The notes under the pieces are model-generated. The model searched no databases. It was given only the letters and a program-made list of their open reading frames with translations, and was not told where the DNA came from. This document shows positions 44,811 through 54,791 of a stretch of DNA of 64,000 bases, piece after piece. This DNA comes from Sthenelais limicola (Eukaryota; Annelida; Polychaeta; Phyllodocida; Sigalionidae). A program made the position numbers and the translations under genes. The stretch covers positions 135,828,755 to 135,892,754 of the forward strand of contig OW804094.1 in assembly GCA_942159475.1 (NCBI GenBank), written 5' to 3'. The first letter of the stretch is position 1. Each line of letters begins with the position of its first letter.

Positions 44811-45007
44811 GGGTGGTCTCCACTGGCTGTGGTAAGCTCTGTGGTAAGCCTTGCGATGGTGCTGTGATGATGAGAAGTGGCGAGGTCCTCTCTACGTATC
44901 CAGTGATCCATGTAGGCAGGATCTCATCATTCCTCTCCAACTACAGAACCACCACAAACCATCGCAAGGTTTACCGCAGAGCTTACCGCAACCAGTGGAG
45001 ACCACCC
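44811..45007 (+). mobile_element. MITE-B copy 4 with perfect TTAA duplication
   Basis: TTAA (44807-44810), GGGTGGTCTCCACTGGCTG, then CCAGTGGAGACCACCC and TTAA (45008-45011). TTAA target use points to piggyBac-like mobilisation, though a 3-base TAA target (Harbinger-like) is not excluded. Confidence 0.93.
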
Positions 45008-45011
45008 TTAA

Positions 45012-45540
45012 TACACATGTTTTGTATTCAAAATGGAGGAGGTTGAGGTGGATGATCCATTGAGGAGCATTGGCTTTTCCCCTGGCAAGTTACTGTCACT
45101 GTTTATTTACAATCTGGGCTTTTAATAATGTATCTTTGCTGCATGCCAGCCAGTCACCCACAAGGACAAGCACAGCACAGGCTTGGCACCACGGCTACGC
45201 TATGTCTTTTGAAGCCAGCTGCTATCCCATGTTATAAGGTCCTAATTTCCCCTTTGTTTCCCTTTGAATCGCCCGATGAATATTGCAACTGAATCAAGGA
45301 AGAAAGCAATCAGCGAACGAGTACATATACAAAGGTATAATCCTTATAGTAAAATAGTAGGCCCTAAAAAAGCTGGTGTGTTTTTCTTCTTGCGTTCAGC
45401 TTGTGGTTCGCCCATTCTTATAAAGACATGTAATATAAAATGATATAGCCTCATCAATACCATAGTGTTAGATTGATGTAATAGGCTGAAGTGCCTTAGT
45501 TATTAATAGGCTCCTATGAATAGAAACGAAGGGAATATAT
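45012..45540. other. Unassigned interval
   Basis: No recognised element or exon. Confidence 0.35.
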
Positions 45541-45775
45541 GGGTCAGATTTTCAGAAAATGTACAATTCACCTTCACCAATCCCTTGAACTAACCCACAT
45601 TTCAGACGAAAATAACGTTCAAAATGCAGTTCAACCTAACCAAACAGATTGCTAGAATCAATGCAATGCAAAATATAGTCAAATTTAGCTAGTATTGACC
45701 AAATTGCAGCCTAATATAGCAGAATTTACTCAATATGTACAGCTGCCAATTGTACAATTTCTGAAAATCTGACCC
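45541..45775 (-). mobile_element. MITE-A copy 35
   Basis: Complete, ATAT on both sides. Body close to copies 2 and 28. Confidence 0.92.
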
Positions 45776-46044
45776 ATATTCTGAAGAGATTATGGCTTGG
45801 GCTCTTGTTTGATGAACTGCCTGGTATAAGTGCATCCCCACTTGTTATTGAATGCAATCATGGAGGGAAATGCCTGTCATGACTATGACATCAATTAAAT
45901 CAATTTAGCTAAGTTCCTATGCCATAAACAAGGCAATTAAGGCTATATAATCTAGACTGGGCTTGTCTCCTTATCAAAGACTCGGCTCAGAGGGAAGCAA
46001 TAGTACTTTTATTGCTTTACTGACAGTGTTTATTTTACCTATGT

Positions 46045-46057
46045 GGGTGAGATTACC
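46045..46057. mobile_element. MITE-A end remnant next to MITE-C
   Basis: GGGTGAGATTACC is the second-type A end, cut off by the MITE-C that starts four bases later. Confidence 0.45.
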
Positions 46058-46061
46058 AAAT

Positions 46062-46463
46062 GTGATGTGTTTCAGGAAAATGAGTCATAAGTCGCAAAAT
46101 CTATATTTTTCAAAGTGTTTGTTCACAAGATCACATTATTGGAATGTTCTATTTTTTGGGGGGGGTTTATCACCTATAGCTATATCAATTGATGTATCAA
46201 ATTTCAGGACAATCTATCTAATACATCCTTTCGTTTTAAAGGTCATCATATGGAGTGTATTTAGTTACTTTACTGTTTATTGACCCGTGGAAATATTGGA
46301 AACTTTTTTTTTTCAAAAACGAAAATATCAAACTTAAAATCTAGAAATACTCATTAGACAGTTTACTATCATTGGAATCCGCTTGATCTCGTCTTTTCAA
46401 ATATAATGCTATCTCAAAATCTATTTTTTGCGACTTATGACTCATTTTCCTGAAACACATCAC
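46062..46463 (-). mobile_element. MITE-C copy
   Basis: Complete: GTGATGTGTTTCAGGAAAAT to CCTGAAACACATCAC. Flanks AAAT and ACAT. Confidence 0.88.
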
Positions 46464-47080
46464 ACATGGTGCTTGAATACATTCTCGTATTATTATAGCT
46501 GTATAATTTAAATTCCATCTCGTTTCCTCCTATTATACCTCCATTTCAACCCTATATTATTCCACTCCGAATTCCACACTAAGTGGAATATGTGTAAGAT
46601 GCACGGTGGTTTCACATCTTGTATGTCCTCACTAGGTATCATTGTATCATCTTTTATTCTCACTGATGAAAACCAAAAATATTTCATAGGCTAATATTAT
46701 CTCTAAAGTTAGCCCGATGGAATAGTAGTCTAATATAGATCTCTAGTAGTTTCTATTATTTTCCATGTAATTTATAATTATAAGCTGAGAATAGCAATGT
46801 AAATTGTGAGCTTACTGAAATAAAAGATAAACAAACAAACAAACAAACTCCACTTATTGTATTTCTGAATTATTATGATTCAAATCCTAATTTGTACCAG
46901 ACAACAGGCCTGATCCTTGTCATGCTGACATGGCAATGGCCACTCATTTGGGGTTTTTCAGCTTAGATAAAATATTTCACTTAGAAAATGGAACAGAAAG
47001 CAGCTAGTTAGCATATAATCTCACACATTACACATTCTTTGTACTCTACCCCATTGATACTATCAATTGTTATGCACATT
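46464..47080. other. Mostly unassigned, with (AAAC)n
   Basis: GAAATAAAAGATAAACAAAC repeats at about 46818-46857 look like the 3' tail of a retroelement. The upstream part is not recognisable. Confidence 0.4.
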
Positions 47081-47099
47081 CACTTATAATTACCTTTTG

Positions 47100-47158
47100 T
47101 AAACTGGGCGCATTAGAAGAACCCAGAAAACTGGGATAATGCCAACCCAGTGTAAATA

Positions 47159-47191
<33 letters not shown>
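47100..47191 (+). mobile_element. Retroelement 3' end with poly(A)
   Basis: AACTGGGC...ACCCAG, GTAAATAAAATCTT, then an uninterrupted A run (about 47165-47191). This is a LINE or SINE terminus. Confidence 0.6.
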
Positions 47192-47211
47192 GTAGACCCT
47201 TATGAATCGTC

Positions 47212-47460
47212 ATGTATAGTTGCTTTCACTACAAGGGTGCCAAAGCATGGAACGCCCTCACTTCAACAGAAAAAAAACACCAACAATTCAAGAAACTCCT
47301 CAAACACCAAATACAACTCAAACCCAAACACACTGACCAAAATCTAATCCAATGGTATGCAGTATCTTCAGGCAACCATAACAAACCCACACTGATCCAA
47401 GGGCATGCTGTATCTTCAAGCTGTCCAAACCAACCAGAACAAACCCACCCTAACTAATCG
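47212..47460 (+). pseudogene. LINE ORF2 C-terminal fragment
   Basis: The frame contains FHYKGAKAWNALTST and QQFKKLLKHQIQLK, matching the closing block of CR1/Jockey-type ORF2 proteins (the intact LINE has FIYKAKTAWNALP at 6640-6680). All upstream domains are missing. It lies 20 bases after a poly(A) tail, so two retroelement pieces abut. Confidence 0.75.
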
Positions 47461-47957
47461 TATCCTTAATTTGTAGTTTTTCGTCACCTTACTCGATTTT
47501 ATATTCTTTAACTTTGACTTGACTTTGAAGAGTGTTGATGTATATAGAGAGAGCCTAGTGTAGCTAGACCAAGCAGTGGGTGGAAGACCATGGGTATTCT
47601 GCATTGAATTATTACCTGTGAGCCTATTATCCTCATGTCATGTGCATGACATCCATTGATCATAACGATTCTTTGTACACTGTGCATGCTTGTTTATGTT
47701 CAAGTGTCAATTTACAGAAGATATATAGTTGTACACAAATTCTAAATAGGCCGGGGTAACTCATGACAGACTATGTTTCCCTAAATAGAAACTGTTCCAC
47801 AAAATAATGATTTGCTCTGGGAATAAAAAGAATTTGGAAATAAATATCCGAGATTTAAATAATGCTGATTGTAGGAATGAGTTGTACAATGAAAGGGTTT
47901 GGAGGAAATATTTAATTCATAAACAACTTAAACTGACTATGCAAATCTAGAATATAT
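47461..47957. other. Unassigned interval
   Basis: Probably begins with the 3' UTR of the LINE fragment. Nothing else recognised. Confidence 0.35.
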
Positions 47958-48357
47958 ATGTCACAGAAAAATGAGTCACAAGTCGCAAAAAAATAAAGTT
48001 TGAGATATCATCATATTTGAAAAAATGAGATCAAACCGATTCTAATGATAGTAAACAGTAGGATAGCTAATAAGTATTTTTATATTTTAAGTTTGATATT
48101 CTTACTTTTAAAAAGAAAGTTTGCAATACTTCTGGGTGGAACATTACTAATAAAGTAGTTAAATATACTCTATAAAATCACCTTGTAATGATTAGATATA
48201 TTTGATACACTGACTTGAAATCGGGTACATGTATTATGCTACAATAAGCGTTAAGTACCACAAAAATGAAAACATTCCTGCAAAGACATCTTGTGAATAA
48301 CCCACTTTGAAAAATATCAATTAGGCGACTTGTGATTCATTTTCCTGAAACACACCA
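47958..48357 (+). mobile_element. MITE-C copy
   Basis: The left end is decayed (ATGTCACAGAAAAATGAG). The right end CCTGAAACACACCATAT is kept. Confidence 0.85.
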
Positions 48358-48482
48358 TATATAGCAGGCACTTGCCAGACTTTATGTTGTTATATATTCA
48401 TACCATCCCGGGGCTTAATTATACAATGACTGGAGGGGACGAGCACCGAGCTTTGATTAGATCACAAGACAAACCTGTATGT

Positions 48483-48717
48483 GGGTCAGATCATCAGAAA
48501 TTGTACAATTAGCAGCTCTACACATTGAGTAAATTCTGCTAAATTTGGCTGAAAAATGATGAATACCGGGTATATCTGAGTATATTTGGGATCGCATTGA
48601 TTTAAAGTATCTGTTCTGTTATGATAACCTGCAATTTGAAGCTCATTTATGTCTTAAATGTGAATTATTTGAGATGATTGGTAAAGACGAATTTTCCATT
48701 TTCTGACAATCTAACTC
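48483..48717 (+). mobile_element. MITE-A copy 36
   Basis: Perfect ATGT duplication (48479-48482, 48718-48721). Right end decayed (CTGACAATCTAACTC). Confidence 0.9.
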
Positions 48718-49107
48718 ATGTACAAGCACTCCATGGAGACCACCGCATGCATGCAAACATAAGGGAGCTCTTGGTCTCGTTACATACAGACCCTCCAGGA
48801 ATGACTTTTAAGTTCAGATCTTCGGCTCCCCTCCGTACACACTGAGCTCCATACAAAGCGAAGGGACGCTTTGAATGCCTAACTTCCCTCTGGCGTGCAC
48901 GGGATTTGCCGATTAGCTTGGGCGAAGCACTTGGTATACGGATCCCTCATACTCATGTACTCAAACCTCCATACATCTAGTTTTACTTTGATCTCTTCCC
49001 TTTAATATCTATCTATATTGCTGCTCCCTGTTATATTATATGTTAAAGGTTGCAGTGCATTGCACTGGAACTGTATAAACAAGTTATGAAGTTATGGGCC
49101 AGGTAAC
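48718..49107. other. Unassigned interval
   Basis: Slightly GC-richer, no recognised exon or element. Confidence 0.35.
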
Positions 49108-49343
49108 GGGTCGAATCGCCTGAAAATGTACGATTTGCTTCCTCCACCAATCCTCTCAAATAACCTAAATTTAAGATGGAAATGAAGTTCAAAATACAGT
49201 TCAATATAACGGAACAAATATTATGAATATTATGAATCAACTTGATATCAAATATAATCAAATAAACCTGATATTTATCATTTTTCAGCATAAATATGCA
49301 GAATGTAATCAATGTGTAGAGCTGTCAATTGTGTATCTGACCC
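49108..49343 (-). mobile_element. MITE-A copy 37, right end shortened
   Basis: Left end GGGTCGAATCGCCTG. At the right, about 14 bases are lost between GTCAATTGTG and ATCTGACCC. Confidence 0.83.
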
Positions 49344-49407
49344 TATATATTGATCATCGCAGTTGTATGTATGTATCACTGATGGCATATATATATATAT
49401 ATATATA

Positions 49408-49641
49408 GGTCGGATCTTCAGAAAATGTACAATTGACAGCTGTACAGATTTAGGAAATTCTGCTAAATTTGGCTGAAAAATGATGAATACCGGGTATATC
49501 TGAGTATGTTTAGGATCGCATTGATTCAAAGTATCAGTTTTGTTATGTTAAACTCCATTTTGAAGCTCATTTCTGGCCTAAATGTGAGTTATTTGAGAGG
49601 ATTGGGGAAGGTGAATTGTACATTTTCTGAAAGTCTGACCC
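49408..49641 (+). mobile_element. MITE-A copy 38
   Basis: The left end has lost one G (GGTCGGATCTTCAG). It follows a TA repeat. Confidence 0.87.
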
Positions 49642-49689
49642 CCACATATACCAGTACACGTGGACCTATACAGCAGGGGTTGAACATAT

Positions 49690-49924
49690 GGGTCAAGTAT
49701 TCAGTAAATGTACAAATCACCTTCACCAATTCTCTCAAATAACCCAAATTTCAGACAAAAATAAAGTTCAACATAGAGTTCAACCTAACTAAACCGATTG
49801 CTAGAATCAATGCAAAGCAGAATATACTCGAATGTACCTAGTATTGACCAAATTACAGCCTCATTTAGCAGAATTTACTAAATGTGAACATCTGCCAATT
49901 GTACATTTTCTGAAAATCTCACCC
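49690..49924 (-). mobile_element. MITE-A copy 39
   Basis: Left end GGGTCAAGTATTCAG, right end CTGAAAATCTCACCC. ATAT on both sides. Confidence 0.9.
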
Positions 49925-50155
49925 ATATATAAACAAACCATTTGCTTTATAAGTTTTGATTAAAACTAAGCACTTGGTCCAAGCATACCCAAGCCTTAGC
50001 CATCAAAAGAAGGATGGGAGTTGTGCGTGGTTTGCACCTGTGATACTTTGGGCCCTTAAAGATGGACCGACTGAAAACAAAGGCCAGTCCGCGGCCTTGA
50101 TCCCTTGGCTGAAGCAGTAAACGTGACCTATACATATAATACATCCCCCATTGAT

Positions 50156-50509
50156 TATAGTCTGTCCAACAGTAGTTGACACGGGGTTCGTTAGTTCCTT
50201 TAAGAAGAGAGAAAAGTGGGGGGAGTTTTGGCTTCAAACCTTTGCCCCCTGAGTCGCCGTTTGCGATCGACCATGGCCAAATATACAGCTGTTTTGTATT
50301 GCACTGTCCCTGTTCCATGTGCAGCAGCTGTTGTTTGGCAGAGCTGGTTCTACAGGCCCTGTTTCGCCATGGTTGATTGCAAAGAGCGGCTCGCTGGGCA
50401 AAAGGTTGCCAGGTCCTTGTCATAAATAAAAGTAAAAAATCCCCCACTTTTCCCTTCTCTTAAAGGAACTTAGGAATCCCGTGTCAACTACTTTTCAGAC
50501 AGACTATAG
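50156..50509. mobile_element. Foldback element H
   Basis: Outer arms: TATAGTCTGTCCAACAGTAG and its inverse CTTTTCAGACAGACTATA, continuing through GTTGACACGGG and AAAGTGGGGG. Inner parts also pair (GATCGACCATGGCCAAA with TTTCGCCATGGTTGATT), so nearly the whole 354 bases is one imperfect palindrome. Open frames on both strands follow from this. TATA at each end suggests a TA target. Confidence 0.88.
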
Positions 50510-50682
50510 ATTGGTGCTCGTGAATGTCACAGGGCATAGGGACCCACCTATAACAACCTTTCCACTCCATCCTTGAAAAGCCTCTCTTCTCTACGTTACA
50601 GGCGACTACATCTCCTTGATCTAGTTTGTGGGCCTTAATCTGGACGCAGGTGGTGAATGGAGTAAAAATGATAGAGACTTAC

Positions 50683-50768
50683 CCATTGGGCGAGAGTGAA
50701 TTTGCCTGAGCAACAGCTAGTAGCACCACCGCCACCAGAACCACTCTCATCCACCACGTGGTGCCCAT
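50683..50768 (-). CDS. Candidate first coding exon of a secreted protein
   Basis: On the minus strand an ATG at 50768 opens 28 codons: MGTTWWMR, a hydrophobic core VVLVAVVLLAVAQA, then NSLSPN. This is a textbook signal peptide with an AxA-type cleavage site. It is followed directly by a consensus splice donor GTAAGT (50682-50677) in phase 2. No similar text occurs in the repeats. The second exon is not identified; element H lies in the presumed first intron. The mature protein is unknown. It could be chance, but start, length, signal and donor agree. Confidence 0.5.
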
Positions 50769-51061
50769 GTTATGGAGACTATCCTTGCCCGGGTTTTATG
50801 TCCTTAAAGGTAGGCTTCAGGTGCTCCAAGTGTTATAGAATCTGGTCTTACGATCACAAGGGTATATATGGATGGTGAAGTTGTAGGTGTAGTAGTAGTA
50901 CTCCTTTTGTGTGGTAGAAGAAGAAGATAGAAGAAGATATTCCTATTATATAAAAGCGCTCCGATCCACTTTGTATAACTCGCTTGCTTTGACTCAGGCA
51001 CGGCGTAGCGAGTTGCTCGCTTATGAATGCTTGAGTGAGTGGGTGAGGGGAGCCTTCACAT

Positions 51062-51070
51062 CTTTTATAG
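51062..51070 (-). promoter_or_regulatory. Candidate TATA box for the signal-peptide exon
   Basis: CTATAAAAG on the minus strand, about 295 bases upstream of the ATG at 50768, would place a start site near 51035. A second TATA-like word (TATATAAAAG, 50945-50954) lies on the plus strand between them, so the direction of use is uncertain. Confidence 0.35.
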
Positions 51071-51099
51071 GCAGAGAAGTGAGCAATAAGTGTATGATC

Positions 51100-51550
51100 C
51101 GGGTGGTCGAGACTTGTCTGAGAGGCGCTCTGAGCAAGTCTCTGAGCAACTGGCGAGGAGGAGGAGGAGGTCATACGGTAGTAGTAGTAGTAGGGGGACG
51201 GGGAGTGAGAGGAGTGGGAGACTGAGAGGAGGTGAGTGAGTGAGTGAGTGGGTGTGCGTAGCGGAGAGAGAGAGAGGCACAATCTGCTTGCAGTGCTGAA
51301 AGTAGGAAGAGGCCTACTAGTCAGGCTACGGCCAACGAACAGAGAGGTAGGAGGAGGAGTTGGCAGTGGAGAAAGAGGAGGAGGAGGAGTAGGTGGTATA
51401 GAAGAGCTGGGCTCTAGACAAGGTTTTGATAATGCTCTCCAGGTGGCAGCAGTGGCAATAAGAGCAGCTCATCTCAGTGATCGGGCCTCAAATGCCCGGA
51501 TGAGTGAGTAATGAGCAGTTTACATGAGCAGGAGCAATAGAGGAGGAGGG
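51100..51550. repeat. Purine-rich low-complexity region upstream of the candidate exon
   Basis: GGAGGAGGAGG, GTAGTAGTAGTAG, GAGTGAGTGAGTGAGTG and GAGAGAGAGAG tracts over about 450 bases, markedly GC-richer than the rest. It may be a promoter-proximal region or only microsatellite. Confidence 0.7.
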
Positions 51551-51859
51551 GATCATGTAGCCATGTTTATGTCATATTTGCCCATGTGCAAATACGTGGA
51601 TAGGCCCCCAATCTAACTGCCCATATATTTAGATGGCGATCCCGGTGCGTTTATAACCAGTAAAATATAAAGTCTATTATCGAAACTTTTAGTTCAATTA
51701 CAAACTCAATCTGCATGTAAGTGGAGGTGGTGAAAAGAGATACTGTGGGAAAATATGAATATTTATAAATATAGATATAGTCAGGATGGTATAAGATAGA
51801 CACAATACCCAATAAGACACTGAGAGATACAGTTTTTTTGTTGTTGTTTATTTATTCAC
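51551..51859. other. Unassigned interval
   Basis: No recognised feature, except that on the minus strand the last 30 bases (AATAAATAAACAACAAC) follow the ribozyme motif like a retroelement tail. Confidence 0.35.
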
Positions 51860-51904
51860 GACCATACATGTTTCGGAGATGGGTTGTCTCCTTCTTCAGT
51901 GGTC
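51860..51904 (-). ncRNA. Minimal type I hammerhead ribozyme, core intact
   Basis: Read on the minus strand: stem I GACCA, core CTGAAGA, stem II GGAGA-loop CAACCCA-TCTCC, core GAAA, a two-base-pair stem III (AC/GT around AT), the cleavage triplet GTA, and the return of stem I TGGTC. Every invariant core position (CUGANGA, GAAA, UH) fits. Short stem III hammerheads are known from Penelope-like retroelements and retrozymes. A tail-like AATAAATAAACAACAAC follows. No reverse transcriptase is visible within the window next to it. Confidence 0.7.
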
Positions 51905-51950
51905 TTCAGTTTATATAGATATAAATATTTCCAATTTCATGGATACATGT

Positions 51951-52177
51951 GGGTCAGATCGTCAGAAAATGTACAATTGACAGCTCTCCACATTGATCAG
52001 ATTCTGAAAAATTAGGCTGAAAATGATAAATATTAAGTATATTTGATTATGTTTGATATTAAGTTGATTTATAATATCAGTTCCGTTATGTTGAACTGTA
52101 TTTTGAACTTCATTTTTGTCTTAAATTTGGGTTTGGATTGGTGAAGGTGAATTGTACATTTTCAGGCGATTTGACCC
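51951..52177 (+). mobile_element. MITE-A copy 40
   Basis: Flanks ATGT and TTGT. The right end is of the second type with changes (CAGGCGATTTGACCC). Confidence 0.88.
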
Positions 52178-52377
52178 TTGTATAGGTTTGGCAAAAGGGC
52201 TGAGTACCTTCTACACAGATTAATCTTTTCCGGATTGCCTAGAAAATAAAATACCATTCACAATATCATATAACAACAAGAGCATACTTTACCAGAATAT
52301 CCTTAATATTTGATTTATCAGGTCAACTAAATAAAACCGCCTTAAAAAATGACCCGGGAGTCCCATCATTGAAATTG

Positions 52378-52520
52378 AAATTGAAAAATCTTTTATTTGT
52401 CAATAATATAGCAACATTTACATTAAAAAGAGAGTGACAAATTGGTCGACAGACTTCTGGGATAATCCCAGTTCTTCCAGTCGTTCCCATGTTTTTTGGA
52501 AGATGAACATTGAGACCAAC
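52378..52520 (-). mobile_element. LINE 3' end fragment, minus strand
   Basis: On the minus strand: GACTGGAAGAACTGGGATTA, TCCCAGAAGTCTGTCGACC, then TTGACAAATAAAAG and a (TTTCAA)n tail. The same design is seen at 56915-57038 and in the 3' end of the intact LINE. Confidence 0.72.
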
Positions 52521-52615
52521 TACTTCGAAATTAATTAATTAATAATCTTTACAATCTGTGTTATCTGTGTTATTATAATCTGTGTTATTATCTCTCGTCT
52601 CGAATATGATGACGT

Positions 52616-52665
52616 TGGGAGATCATTCCTCTGATGAAGGTCGCAGGCCGACATGTTGGGGAAAA
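52616..52665 (+). ncRNA. Degenerate hammerhead-like motif
   Basis: CTGATGA core, stem II GTCG/CGAC, then ATGTT where GAAACATGTT would be expected, so two or three core bases are missing. TTCCT upstream can pair with GGGGAA downstream as stem I. It is probably an eroded relative of the motif at 51860, on the opposite strand. Confidence 0.4.
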
Positions 52666-52682
52666 ACAATGAAACCTTTAAT

Positions 52683-52882
52683 GGGTCAGATCGTCAGAAA
52701 ATGTACAATTGACAGCTCTACACAGTGATCAAATTCTCCAAAATTAGGCTGAAAATGATGATAAATATTAGGTATGTTTGATTATATTTCATATTAAATT
52801 GATGCATAATGTCAGTTCCGTTATGTTGAACTGTATTTTGAAATCTATTTTTTTGTCTTAAATGTAGGTTATTACATAGGAT
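52683..52882 (+). mobile_element. MITE-A copy 41, right end lost
   Basis: Left end GGGTCAGATCGTCAG. The element stops at GTAGGTTATTACATAGGAT, where MITE-C text begins. Confidence 0.83.
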
Positions 52883-53127
52883 TTTTACTTTTGAAAAGAA
52901 AGTTTGCAATATTTCTGGTGGACATTTACTAATAAAGTAGTTAGATATACTCTATAAAATCACCTTAGATATGCATGAATATATTTAAGACACTGCCTTG
53001 AAATTTGGTACATGTATTTATGCTACAAACATCGTTAAGCACCACAAAAAATGAACGCATTCCTGCAAGACATCTTGTGAATAACCCACTTTCAAAAATA
53101 TCAATTAGGCGACTTGTGACTCATTTC
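52883..53127 (+). mobile_element. MITE-C copy, left half missing, fused to MITE-A
   Basis: From TTTTACTTTTGAAAAGAAAG to GCGACTTGTGACTCATTTCC. The junction with MITE-A copy 41 has no spacer. Confidence 0.82.
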
Positions 53128-53428
53128 CAAGACCTAATTAGTTTACCAAAATTCCATTAACTTTCACTATGTCTTTCATAATGAATTGCTATAGGAAACC
53201 CTGCATATCAAGTTCTTAAAGGAACCTATTTTCATGCCAATAACTGAAATAAAAAAGGAATGAAGCCAATTTCCGAAATGCCTACCTGGAGAAAATGAAG
53301 GAAGTGCGGATATTGATTGATGGCTGAAGGTTTAAGGCAATATTTGCTCAGAGCAGCTCACAGAGCAACTCACAATGCTGATGAAGAATGCAGACACAGG
53401 TACAACTACTGTGTTCCACGCCTCGCAC
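53128..53428. other. Unassigned interval
   Basis: Nothing recognised. Confidence 0.35.
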
Positions 53429-53750
53429 AATAGGGGACTTGCATAGCCGCCAGTTTGAATCAGGATTCGCATGGAATAGGGGATTTGCATAGCTGCCAGT
53501 TTGAATCAGGATTCGCATGGAATAGGGGATTTGTATAGCTGCCAGTTTGAATCAGGATTCGCATGGAATAGGGGATTTGCATAGCTGCCAGTTTGAATCA
53601 GGATTCGCATGGAATAGGGGATTTGCATAGCTGCCAGTTTGAATCAGGATTCGGATGGAATAGGGGACTTGCATAGCTGCCAGTTTGAATCATGATTCGC
53701 ATGGATTAGGGGATTCGCATAGCCGCCATTTTGAATCATGATTCGCATGG
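53429..53750 (+). repeat. 46-base tandem array built from the MITE-F end, 7 copies
   Basis: Units begin at 53429, 53475, 53521, 53567, 53613, 53659 and 53705, each AATAGGGGATTTGCATAGCT plus GCCAGTTTGAATCAGG and ATTCGCATGG. This is exactly the first 46 bases of MITE-F. The last unit (GCCGCCATTTTGAATCATG) is the least altered and continues into an F body. Confidence 0.95.
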
Positions 53751-53754
53751 AATT

Positions 53755-54053
53755 GGTTGGTAATGTATATTACCTGTAATTATAACAAACAGAACACAAA
53801 CAGCAATCAATATATTATGTAATCTCTATAGCTGTTCAAACGACCGGTGGCTCTCAGACGCGACCGAAAGGCCTTCACTTGAGCTCCTGCATTCGCAGTG
53901 AGAGGTTGTTTCACCACCCACCTACCCAAAGACTGTTCTTATCCATATATTTTAACAACTCCTCTCTTATCACATAATACTATTTGTATGCACTATGAAT
54001 TGTTTTAACCGTTCAAATGAAGAACATTTTACGGGCACTGTGTCTTTGTGAGT
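53755..54053. mobile_element. Insertion of about 300 bases in MITE-F
   Basis: MITE-F text stops at CGCATGGAATT and resumes at AATTATGGGAGTAATCG, so AATT (53751-53754, 54054-54057) is duplicated. The inserted sequence has no clear inverted ends or poly(A), and its class is unknown. Confidence 0.65.
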
Positions 54054-54356
54054 AATTATGGGAGTAATCGTACAGTATAAAACCTATAGAAAACATATTA
54101 TCTTTAGCTTGGAATATCTATCAGTGGTCCAATATCAATATCCATTTGTTTTAGATGTTTCTATAACACAAGCCTTCATCTTTCCTACCTTGCATTTGGT
54201 TTCTATAGATCATTCAGACAAGCTATGATATCGTGTAAAATATTCTTGCAATTTTCCATAAAATTGTTGCTAAATATTTGATCTCAGATTTCATCAGAAT
54301 CTATCCCAGCATGCAATGTAACAGACATGTGCAGTGGCACATGCAACTCCCCTATT
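54054..54356 (+). mobile_element. MITE-F copy 4 body
   Basis: Continues the element begun by the tandem units at 53705 and ends CACATGCAACTCCCCTATT. Confidence 0.87.
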
Positions 54357-54657
54357 ATTGGAGTAATGGTACAGTATAAACCTATAGAAAACATAGTATC
54401 TTTAGCTTGGAATATCTATCAGTGGTCCAATATCAATATCCATGTGTTTTAGATGTTTCTATAACACAAACCTTCATCTTTCCCATCATGCATTTGGTTT
54501 CTATAGATCATTCACATAAGATATGATATCGTTGAAAATATTCTTGCAATTTTCCATAAAATTGTTGCTAAATATGTGTATATGTTAGTTTTGAACTGAA
54601 TCTATCCCAGCATGCACTGTCATAGGCATGCGCAGTGGCACATGCAACTCCCCTATT
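54357..54657 (+). mobile_element. MITE-F copy 5, tandem to copy 4
   Basis: Repeats the F body from GGAGTAATGGTACAGTATAA to CACATGCAACTCCCCTATT without its own left end. About 95 percent like copy 4 by eye, so a tandem duplication rather than a new insertion. Confidence 0.87.
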
Positions 54658-54689
54658 AGTATTGTTGGGGAGCTTGCACCAACATTATT

Positions 54690-54791
54690 GAGCATTATTT
54701 AAATCTGTTGTGTCAAACTTGAATTTCAAACTTCACTTTTGTATGAATTTGGGATATTTGCGGAGATTAGTGAAGGCGAATTGTATATTTA
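54690..54791 (+). mobile_element. MITE-A fragment
   Basis: Only the right-hand part remains: TTTGTATGAATTTGGGATAT and GATTAGTGAAGGCGAATTGT. Confidence 0.65.

Noticed and set aside
50274..50426. Short frame with good start context and AATAAA just after the stop
   Set aside because: It lies wholly in palindromic element H, where both arms give open frames.
50945..50954. TATATAAAAG on the plus strand as a promoter
   Set aside because: No credible coding region follows on the plus strand; kept only as a caveat to the minus-strand TATA box.
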